Source of the DNA: Planctomycetaceae bacterium
GTDB taxonomy: Bacteria > Planctomycetota > Planctomycetia > Planctomycetales > Planctomycetaceae
Reading direction: 5' to 3'
DNA: 8,231 nt
Assembly: GCA_027080405.1 (NCBI GenBank)
Contig: JALWSL010000123.1
Location: 1-8,231 of the forward strand
Below are positions 1 to 6,131 of this stretch, piece after piece (positions within the stretch are counted from its first letter, which is position 1; each line of letters opens with the position of its first letter). Under the pieces are notes generated by a model. That model was not told the DNA's origin and made no database searches. It saw only the letters and a list, made by a program, of their open reading frames with translations. The translations under genes and the position numbers were made by a program.

Positions 1-245
1 TCATCCTCCAGTTCGACTCCCTGAACCGAACATTGTTGCTCCTGCTGGGGAAGCTTCAACGACCGGCCATCGCCACACCCCAAATCGATCACGCGGGAAC
101 CGGCCGGTATTTCCCGTTTGATGATTTCATCGGTAATCGCAACGGAGGGATCGGGCATGCAATACCGCTGGGGACGCAACCGCTCCAACTCGGCCGGCAG
201 GCGATGGGGTTTCAGTGGTGATTGTTTTGGTTGAGTTTCCATCAT
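1..245 (-). CDS. metW: MetW-like SAM-dependent methyltransferase, N-terminal part (cut by window edge)
   Basis: Only the first 80 or so codons are present; the gene runs off the left edge. The visible sequence has the class I methyltransferase motif I, VIDLGCGDG, at about residues 51-59. It is preceded by IPAGSR and followed by GVELE, whose acidic residue ends beta-2 and would bind the SAM ribose. The pattern 'I-P-x-G-S-R-V-x-D-L-G-C-G-D-G ... V-x-G-V-E' is typical of MetW, which in many bacteria works with MetX homoserine acyltransferase in methionine synthesis. About 30 extra residues precede the usual MetW start. Two adjacent ATG codons (243-245 and 240-242) can both serve as start, and neither has a clear Shine-Dalgarno. 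A TATACT box on the minus strand (263-268) about 20 bases upstream could be a -10 element giving a very short leader, but no good -35 accompanies it. Without the rest of the gene, a generic methyltransferase is possible. Confidence 0.72.
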   Translation of the reverse strand, partial: MMETQPKQSPLKPHRLPAELERLRPQRYCMPDPSVAITDEIIKREIPAGSRVIDLGCGDGRSLKLPQQEQQCSVQGVELED

Positions 246-487
246 TAAAAAATCGTAGCTGCAGTATATGGACAGACAGGACAACTTCGACTGTGCGTCA
301 CATCAAAGTGAATGTCAAGTTCCTGTTGACAGCCCAGAACCGGATTGTGGGATTTGCCTCTCTGTAGCCTACCTCTTCTGTTTCTGTAAGCTGCTCCGTA
401 GTCGCTCGATACATCTGATGCAGTCCGTTTCCCTCATGTGTGAAAGCATGTGGGAAAGATCGAGACTGTCCCATTCCGCCTGGAAAA

Positions 488-1708
488 TTACCATTGGCGC
501 GGTCGAACGGAACCTTGCACTCGCAGGGGGAGTCCCATAATCCGCAGGAAGCCTTCAGCATCGTCCTGGTTGTATGAACCGCCTCCCTCCATGCTGGCGA
601 TTTCGTCGATATACAACGATGTCGGACTTTCCCAACCGGCCGTTCGGCAATTTCCCTTGTACAGGGCAACCGTCACTTCGCCTGTCACCGGTTCCTGGGC
701 TTTTTTGATAAACGCCATCAGGGCGTCCATTTTCGCGGTGTACCAGAAACCGTAATAAACCATCTCGGCTACTTCGGGAGAAAGACGATCCCGCAGATGA
801 GTCAAATCCCGATCGAGTGTCATCTGTTCCATCGCCAGGTGAGCCGCATACAGAACCGTCATTCCCGGCGCTTCGTAAACACCACGGGATTTCATCCCGA
901 CATACCGGTTTTCAATGATGTCAATACGACCAACGCCATGCTTGCCTGCGATGCTGTTGAGGTCGCTGACCAGTTCAAAGGCCGATTTCTTTTCGCCGTT
1001 AATGCTGACCGGGATGCCCGCTTCAAAGCCGATTTTCACTTTCTCTTCGGTATCGGGAGCTTCCTGGGGAGAAACGGTCATGCCGAAATCGATCACATTG
1101 ACACCATCCACCTGCGGATCTTCCAGCGAACCGGCCTCGTAACTAATGTGCAAACAGTTCTCGTCGGAACTGTACGGCTTGGAAGCTGTCGCCTTCACCG
1201 GAATGTTCTTCTCAGCACAATAGGCGAGCATTTCCGTTCTGCCGGGAAACTTTTCACGAAATTCTTTCATCCGCCAGGGGGCTATGATTTTGACAGAGGG
1301 ATCAAGCGCTTCCGCAGCGAGTTGAAAGCGGCATTGATCGTTTCCCTTTCCTGTTGCTCCGTGCACAAAAGCGACGGCACCGATTTCCCTCGCCCGTTGC
1401 AGGCACGCTTTGGAAATGATCGGTCGCGCAATCGATGTGCCCAGAAGATAAATTCCTTCATACCTCGCCTGCCATTGCAGCACGGGGAAAGCGAAGTCGC
1501 GGCAAAGTTCTTCGCGAACATCGGCAATTTCCGAGGAGGCAGCACCGATATCAAGAGCCTTCTGCATGATGGCCGCCCGATCCTCACACGGCTGACCAAC
1601 ATCAACATACAGGCAATGCACTTCGTACCCTTTATCCTGAAGCCATCCTACCAGAACGGAAGTATCCAAACCGCCACTGTAAGCCAATACAACTTTATCT
1701 TTACTCAC
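488..1708 (-). CDS. argG: argininosuccinate synthase
   Basis: This cytoplasmic enzyme joins citrulline and aspartate, using ATP, to form argininosuccinate in the penultimate step of arginine synthesis. The 406-residue protein has the usual family length. Visible motifs are the N-type ATP pyrophosphatase loop YSGGLDTS (residues 10-17), TSIARP (91-96), the nucleotide/aspartate-binding HGATGKGNDQCRF (116-128) and PYSSDENC (179-185). The start is GTG at 1706-1708, supported by an AGGG Shine-Dalgarno at good spacing and by the ATP loop lying where the family has it; no ATG lies in frame just upstream. The C-terminus ends in a basic tail (about VRPRQW) after the conserved EGFLRIMGL segment. argG starts 113 bp after the lhgO stop on the same strand, so co-transcription is possible but not shown. 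The lyase gene argH is not in the window. A long open frame on the opposite strand is antisense shadow. Identification is firm. Confidence 0.97.
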   Translation of the reverse strand: MSKDKVVLAYSGGLDTSVLVGWLQDKGYEVHCLYVDVGQPCEDRAAIMQKALDIGAASSEIADVREELCRDFAFPVLQWQARYEGIYLLGTSIARPIISKACLQRAREIGAVAFVHGATGKGNDQCRFQLAAEALDPSVKIIAPWRMKEFREKFPGRTEMLAYCAEKNIPVKATASKPYSSDENCLHISYEAGSLEDPQVDGVNVIDFGMTVSPQEAPDTEEKVKIGFEAGIPVSINGEKKSAFELVSDLNSIAGKHGVGRIDIIENRYVGMKSRGVYEAPGMTVLYAAHLAMEQMTLDRDLTHLRDRLSPEVAEMVYYGFWYTAKMDALMAFIKKAQEPVTGEVTVALYKGNCRTAGWESPTSLYIDEIASMEGGGSYNQDDAEGFLRIMGLPLRVQGSVRPRQW

Positions 1709-1714
1709 TGTTTT

Positions 1715-1719
1715 CCCTT
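1715..1719 (-). promoter_or_regulatory. ribosome binding site of argG, fixing a GTG start
   Basis: On the minus strand the sequence GAAGGGAAAACA precedes GTG. The AAGGG core sits about 6 bases from the start codon, a normal Shine-Dalgarno distance. It is the clearest ribosome binding site in the window and supports the non-ATG start. Confidence 0.6.
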
Positions 1720-1727
1720 CGATGTTG

Positions 1728-1744
1728 ATCAGGTCGGGCCTGAT
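1728..1744 (-). promoter_or_regulatory. perfect hairpin just upstream of the argG ribosome binding site
   Basis: The minus strand reads ATCAGG-CCCGA-CCTGAT, a 6-bp perfect stem with a 5-base loop, ending 8 bases before the argG Shine-Dalgarno. No T-run follows, so it is not a classical intrinsic terminator. It could be a small leader structure, an operator half-site pair, or chance. Its position in the lhgO-argG gap is the main reason to list it. Confidence 0.3.
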
Positions 1745-1821
1745 ACGCTATCCGTTTGCCACGTTTCTGCTTTTACCCAAACAGCGGCGTAGCGAGATCC
1801 TGTTCCCATACAGGCTACACT

Positions 1822-3018
1822 CTAAAGCATCGACGTCACTTTTTCCACGATCGTTTTCCCAATATTGAGCGAAGCAGTTGCCGCCGGGGAGGGAGCGTTC
1901 AGAACATTGACAGTCCGTTCATCTGTTTCAATCAGGAAATCGTCCACCAATTCCCCATCAGAACCGACTGCCTGGGCTCGGACACCCGCTGGAGCCGGTT
2001 TCAGGTCATTGGCCTGTATCTCCGGAATCATTTTTTTCAGTTCTTCAACAAAGGCCGTTTTTGAAAAGGATCGCCACATTTCCCCCAACCCGGCATGCCA
2101 GTATTTCCAGCTCAATTTTATAAAACCGGGGAAGGTGAGTGAATCGATCAAATCGACACAGTTGATATTGGTCTTTGTGTATCCCTCACGTGAAAAGGCG
2201 AGAACCGCGTTTGGCCCGCACTCGACCCCACCTCGCATCATTCGTGTGAAGTGCACTCCCAGAAAGGGGAAACGCGGATCGGGCACCGGATAGATCAGGT
2301 TTCGGCAAAGGTGTGTCGCGGTCGGTTTCAATTCGTAATATTCACCTCGAAAGGGAATGATTTTTGTTTTGACGTCGGCCCCACAAACTCTGGCGACACG
2401 ATCCGACTGCAGCCCCGCGCAGGTAACGACAATCCGGGACGCAAAATCTCCCTGCGATGTCAACATGATTTGCGAAGCGGTTTCCTTTCTCAGCCCCTTC
2501 AATCTGGTTTCACAACGGATATCCGCTCCCCCGGCCCGAATTTGCTCGGCCAGTTTCCCGGCGACGAGTTTGTAATCGATAATCCCCGTGCCCGGAACAT
2601 GAATAGCCGCCACACCCGAAACCTGTGGTTCCAGTTCCGATAACCGTTCTTTTCCGATTTTTTCACACTCGATCCCATTAGCGATCCCCCGTTGATAGAC
2701 TTTTTCCAGTCGGGACAGTTGCGACTGATCTGTAGCGACAATGACCTTGCCGCAGCGATCATAAGGGATGTCGCACTGTTCACAGAATTTTTCGAGTGCA
2801 ATTTTCCCTTCCCTGCAGTTAATCGCCCTTAATGAGCCCGGCTTGTAGTAGATCCCGGAATGAATCACTCCCGAATTATGTCCGGTTTGGTGGGACGCCA
2901 ACTCTTTCTCTTTCTCGATCAGCAGTACCGCTGTTCCGGGACGCTGTTGCAACAGTTGCAAGGCAGTCGCCAGGCCAACGATTCCACCACCAACAATGGC
3001 AACATCATATATTTTCAT
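1822..3018 (-). CDS. lhgO: L-2-hydroxyglutarate oxidase/dehydrogenase (FAD-dependent)
   Basis: This DAO-fold flavoprotein oxidises L-2-hydroxyglutarate to 2-oxoglutarate. The E. coli enzyme passes electrons to the membrane quinone pool. The N-terminus carries the Rossmann FAD motif [17 protein letters not shown], with the acidic residue of LLIEKE about 20 residues later. The family signature [20 protein letters not shown] follows, then RGEYYEL and the C-terminal FAD-contacting [11 protein letters not shown]. Length is about 398 residues, close to bacterial LhgO (about 400-420). I chose the ATG at 3016-3018 because it places the glycine motif within the first dozen residues, as in homologues. 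Two further in-frame ATGs lie 2 and 8 codons upstream (3024 and 3042), and none has a strong Shine-Dalgarno. Those two ATGs fall in an 18-bp direct duplication. It lies between the PVC dehydrogenase gene and argG. The product 2-oxoglutarate feeds glutamate and so arginine synthesis, but a functional tie to argG is inference only. Confidence 0.93.
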   Translation of the reverse strand: MKIYDVAIVGGGIVGLATALQLLQQRPGTAVLLIEKEKELASHQTGHNSGVIHSGIYYKPGSLRAINCREGKIALEKFCEQCDIPYDRCGKVIVATDQSQLSRLEKVYQRGIANGIECEKIGKERLSELEPQVSGVAAIHVPGTGIIDYKLVAGKLAEQIRAGGADIRCETRLKGLRKETASQIMLTSQGDFASRIVVTCAGLQSDRVARVCGADVKTKIIPFRGEYYELKPTATHLCRNLIYPVPDPRFPFLGVHFTRMMRGGVECGPNAVLAFSREGYTKTNINCVDLIDSLTFPGFIKLSWKYWHAGLGEMWRSFSKTAFVEELKKMIPEIQANDLKPAPAGVRAQAVGSDGELVDDFLIETDERTVNVLNAPSPAATASLNIGKTIVEKVTSML

Positions 3019-3386
3019 CGGCATGATACCTGTATGTGGCATGATACCCGTCTGTCCTGGCCATTCTGATACTGCTCATTCTGGTAACAGAGGCTGCAAC
3101 CTCACTGCTTACAACGGGACGACAAGATTTCGACTCCCTGTTCGATCAGAAAGATATCAAAGGGAATCCCATTCCGGCGAGGGCCTGTCATCAGCCAGCC
3201 AACCTGCAATCAGCCGGCCCAAACGGCTTTTTCCCGGTCGACCAAAGGGAAAGGTCGGCTCGCCATTCCGGTACGACGCCAGGGGGAAAGCAACCATCCG
3301 GAACGTGCTGACGCGGTGCTACCACTGATAAGCGAGATCGGTATTCATTTTCCTTTTTTTCGCTCACTCGGTAATCGTACACGGGC
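3019..3386. other. noncoding gap of about 370 bp between the PVC dehydrogenase and lhgO
   Basis: No recognisable gene was found here. On the minus strand an AGGA-preceded ATG (3346-3348) opens a frame that is closed by TAG after nine codons (3319-3321). If that stop is ignored, the same frame runs to a TGA at 3157-3159, 64 codons in all, with no similarity I recognise. A GTG-started 63-codon frame (3191-3382) overlaps it and looks like noise. Structures seen: an inverted repeat TTTCCC (3230-3235) / GGGAAA (3247-3252) enclosing the palindrome GGTCGACC; an imperfect 13-bp direct repeat (3184-3196 and 3203-3215); a CATTCTG pair (3062-3068 and 3077-3083). The lhgO promoter presumably lies here, but I could not pick one out. 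Confidence 0.5.
3020..3048 (-). repeat. 11-bp direct repeat, period 18, over the lhgO start region
   Basis: The 11-mer GGCATGATACC (plus strand) occurs at 3020-3030 and 3038-3048. On the coding strand each copy reads GGTATCATGCC and contains an ATG. The period of 18 keeps both ATGs in the lhgO frame, giving alternative starts 2 and 8 codons upstream of the chosen one, with nearly identical upstream context. Confidence 0.6.
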
Positions 3387-6014
3387 TTACTTGCCTTGCT
3401 TGTTCGTTGATTTCAATCGACGATCAAGAGTGGCCATTGTCTCGTTGAGAGTATATTCCAGATAGTCATCCTGATCGTAGATAAGTGACTGTGCTGCTAT
3501 TTCGAGCGCCGGGGCAACATCCTTCCCTTTGAAAAAGCTCAATGCCCGTATCGCTTCCAGTCGCACACGCGGGTGTTCGTCGTTGACCTGCTGCTCAAGA
3601 AGATCAAGCGGTTTTGAGACCTGATCCCGCCAGTAACAGAGCACACGGGTGGCGGCCGCCCGGGCGCGTGGTTCTTTCGATGTTAATACCTTTTTCAGTA
3701 ATTTTTCATCGACCACATTGTGCTGCTGATGGATCCAAAGTGCTTCGAGTTGCAGCCGGGCAAAATCGCTGCTGGATGGATCGAGTTTTTTCAACCAGCT
3801 GTTCACGCTGGCAATCACCTGATCCGTATCGCGGGTTCGCAAGGCAACACGGACGCGGTATCGGGTACGCTGTTCGTAGGTCTTGAGCAGATCCAGTAAT
3901 TCGGGGATCGATTGATGATCGATCACGACAGGAGTCACAAGCGGCTTCTTTTTGTAATGGACACGCCAGATACGACCATGTTGGGTGTCCCGGTTGGGAT
4001 CGCGGACCGAGTGTTGCATATGGCCGACGAGAGGATTGAACCAGTCGAGAATATACAGGGCACCGTCCGGCCCGAACTGCAGATCGATTGGACGGTAATT
4101 CCGGTCCGTCGACTGCATCAGCGGTTCCACCGGATCGGCATGAAACCCGGAACCTTCCTCTTTCATCCTGTATTCCAGTGTTCCCTGAAAGCCGATACAA
4201 TTATTGAGCAGGTAATCGCCCTGTTTTTCTTCCGGGAAATTTCGACTTGAAACAAATTCACAACTTGCAGTTGGCCGCCACTGTTTTTTCAGGAACTGCT
4301 TCATGCGACCATGTTTGTGGGGATAATCGACCTGGCCGGAGAAGGCAGCCGCAAAGTAATTGTATCCGGGAGATGCATCTGCAATGAAATCCTGTCCCCA
4401 TTCGTCGAAGGTATGTCCCCACGGGTTGGAAAACGGATACGAAACAAAGACCTCGAATTTTTCCGTTCTTGGTTCGTAGCGGAAAACTCCCGCGTTGGCA
4501 CAACGCTGCGGCCCATAAGGCGTTTCTACCTGGGTATGGTGGAAGGTTCCTTCCTGAAAATAGAGCCCTCCTCCCGGCCCCCAGGTAAAGGCGGAGATTG
4601 AATGATGGGAATCGGCTGAATCGAAGCCGTGCAGGACGATTTCTTTCTGATCGGCCCGATCATCGCCATCGGTGTCTTTCAGAAAGACGAGATTCGGCTG
4701 CTGGGCAACATAGACTCCGCCATCTCCCAATTCGAAGCCGGTGGGCAAATAGAGTCCATCAGCGAAAATCGTCTGTTTATCCGCCTGACCGTCGCCATCG
4801 GTGTCTTCGAGGATCAGTATTTTGTCGTGCACGGGCACTCCCGGCAGATACATCGGGTACGTCGACATCGTACAGACCCACAATCGTCCTTTATCATCGA
4901 AGGTCAATTTGCAGGGGTTTTCCAGTTCCGGAAATTCCCGTTCGGAAGCGAACAGGTTGACTTCGAACCCTTCAGGCAATTTGAAAGATTTCAGTGTTTC
5001 TTCCGGCGAGGTAATTTTGATCTTAAAAGTAATATTCGTTTTGACTTTTACAAACTCGCCGGTGTTGCTGTCATCGATTGTTGCGGGAACCGTTTTGCCC
5101 TGTGCGACCGCCCAGATTCGGCGGTCCCGGTTCGCAATCATCTTTCGCAGTTTGGCAAACTCGGCAGGGAAATTGACAACACCGAACGGTTCCTTGCGTC
5201 CGCCGTAAATGTAGTAGCCGTTCACAGCCCGATAGTCGTACCAGTGTTGCAGGGATTTTTCCGCCACTTCTTTGTGCAATTGAACCAAATCGCATGTGGG
5301 AGTCTTTTTTTCTTGACCGAAAATACGGTTCATCAACACAGGCGCCAGCCGTTTGTAGCCATCGACGGTCAGATGAATCCCGTTGAACGTCATCGGTTTC
5401 TTTTTTTCGTTCATCATCCTCGAAGTGGGATGGAAAAGATCAACAAAACCGACGTTCATTTCCCGGGCGACCTGCCTGGTTGCCTCGGTATAGAGTTCGA
5501 GATTTTTGTTATTCTGTTTTCCAATGAGCAGTTTCCGACCGGTCAGATTCTCATTGGCAATCGGAGAAAGCAGTAGAACCCGGGCAGTTGTTTTCCCGTT
5601 GTATTTTGTTGTCGACCAGGCTTTGACTTCCGACCGCAGATCACTTTTGTATTTTTCCAGACCTTCCGGACCCGCGAAAGATTCGTTAAATCCGAAACAG
5701 GCGATGATGACGTCCGGTTTTTCCGCAGGGAGAGTATGACCGTGGTCGTTGTAATCTTTTGAACGGGGACGCAACTTCAGTTCGTCCGCCGACCAGCCCA
5801 GGTTTCGCACGACCAGTTCATGTTCGGGAAACCGGGCATGAAGCAAGGTCTCAAAATGATTGGCGAATTGCATCCGCTCAATAAAGGTGTTGCCGATAAG
5901 GACAATCTTGTCATGGGGACGCAACTCCAGTTCCGCTCCTCGAACAGTCGGGCAGAAAGCGGCTGTCAAGAGAAGTGCAGGCAGCGTGATTTTCAGCAGT
6001 AGTTTTTTTATCAT
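3387..6014 (-). CDS. secreted SGNH-like / PVC-type dehydrogenase / HEAT-repeat protein
   Basis: Exported multidomain protein of 875 residues, substrate unknown. Order: a Sec signal peptide (KK, then LPALLLTAAF, likely cleaved near VRG-AE, residue 27); an SGNH/GDSL-like domain (about 35-232) with block I as IGNTF, block II glycine in RNLGWSADE, block III as GFNE and block V as NGIHLTVDGY; a linker; the PVC 'membrane-bound dehydrogenase' beta-propeller (about 347-690), beginning LPEGFEVNLFASE and ending near FGPDGALYILDWFNP and HGRIWRVHYK; and helical HEAT-like repeats (about 700-865). Two Asp-rich loops, DTDGDGQAD and DTDGDDRAD, sit in the propeller and resemble calcium sites. Block I lacks the GDS serine, so hydrolase activity is doubtful. 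No CxxCH haem motif exists, although many relatives end in a cytochrome c domain. Start: ATG at 6012-6014; a TTG one codon earlier is possible. Enzyme activity is unproven for this family, so 'dehydrogenase' is a domain name rather than a function. Confidence 0.9.
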   Translation of the reverse strand: MIKKLLLKITLPALLLTAAFCPTVRGAELELRPHDKIVLIGNTFIERMQFANHFETLLHARFPEHELVVRNLGWSADELKLRPRSKDYNDHGHTLPAEKPDVIIACFGFNESFAGPEGLEKYKSDLRSEVKAWSTTKYNGKTTARVLLLSPIANENLTGRKLLIGKQNNKNLELYTEATRQVAREMNVGFVDLFHPTSRMMNEKKKPMTFNGIHLTVDGYKRLAPVLMNRIFGQEKKTPTCDLVQLHKEVAEKSLQHWYDYRAVNGYYIYGGRKEPFGVVNFPAEFAKLRKMIANRDRRIWAVAQGKTVPATIDDSNTGEFVKVKTNITFKIKITSPEETLKSFKLPEGFEVNLFASEREFPELENPCKLTFDDKGRLWVCTMSTYPMYLPGVPVHDKILILEDTDGDGQADKQTIFADGLYLPTGFELGDGGVYVAQQPNLVFLKDTDGDDRADQKEIVLHGFDSADSHHSISAFTWGPGGGLYFQEGTFHHTQVETPYGPQRCANAGVFRYEPRTEKFEVFVSYPFSNPWGHTFDEWGQDFIADASPGYNYFAAAFSGQVDYPHKHGRMKQFLKKQWRPTASCEFVSSRNFPEEKQGDYLLNNCIGFQGTLEYRMKEEGSGFHADPVEPLMQSTDRNYRPIDLQFGPDGALYILDWFNPLVGHMQHSVRDPNRDTQHGRIWRVHYKKKPLVTPVVIDHQSIPELLDLLKTYEQRTRYRVRVALRTRDTDQVIASVNSWLKKLDPSSSDFARLQLEALWIHQQHNVVDEKLLKKVLTSKEPRARAAATRVLCYWRDQVSKPLDLLEQQVNDEHPRVRLEAIRALSFFKGKDVAPALEIAAQSLIYDQDDYLEYTLNETMATLDRRLKSTNKQGK

Positions 6015-6044
6015 CAATCCCGAGACCCCATTCCTTTACCATAC

Positions 6045-6068
6045 GCCAATAAAAAATGCCAATAAAAA
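6045..6068 (-). repeat. A/T-rich 11-bp direct repeat upstream of the PVC dehydrogenase gene
   Basis: GCCAATAAAAA (plus strand) occurs at 6045-6055 and 6058-6068. On the minus strand this reads as T-rich TTTTTATTGGC twice, 28-55 bases before the ATG at 6014. It lies in the 113-bp gap after the lipoprotein gene. Such A/T-rich sequence is where a promoter might be expected, but no clean -35/-10 pair at standard spacing is visible. Confidence 0.5.
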
Positions 6069-6131
6069 GCACCAAACGACGACCGTCCATTCTCACAAAT
6101 GGGCGTGGGGATCGCAAGCATGAATCCCTTT

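Noticed and set aside
431..454. Hairpin CCCTCATG / CATGTGGG downstream of argG as a terminator
   Set aside because: There is a mismatch in the stem, much of it is the self-complementary CATG, and no T-run follows on either strand.
298..669. 123-codon minus-strand frame across the end of argG and the gap after it
   Set aside because: More than half overlaps argG in another frame. No ribosome binding site or recognisable domain is seen, and its composition is unlike the neighbours.
797..1792. 331-codon open frame on the plus strand opposite argG
   Set aside because: It is antisense to the firmly identified argG and extends only because of that gene's codon pattern. The translation is rich in Phe, His and Arg, with no domain I recognise.
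3191..3382. 63-codon GTG-started minus-strand frame after the PVC dehydrogenase gene
   Set aside because: No ribosome binding site before the GTG, no recognisable domain, and mixed Trp/Cys/Pro/Arg composition typical of untranslated GC-rich sequence.
4629..5576. 315-codon open frame on the plus strand opposite the PVC dehydrogenase gene
   Set aside because: Its whole length lies inside a well-supported gene on the other strand, and its translation shows no recognisable motif.
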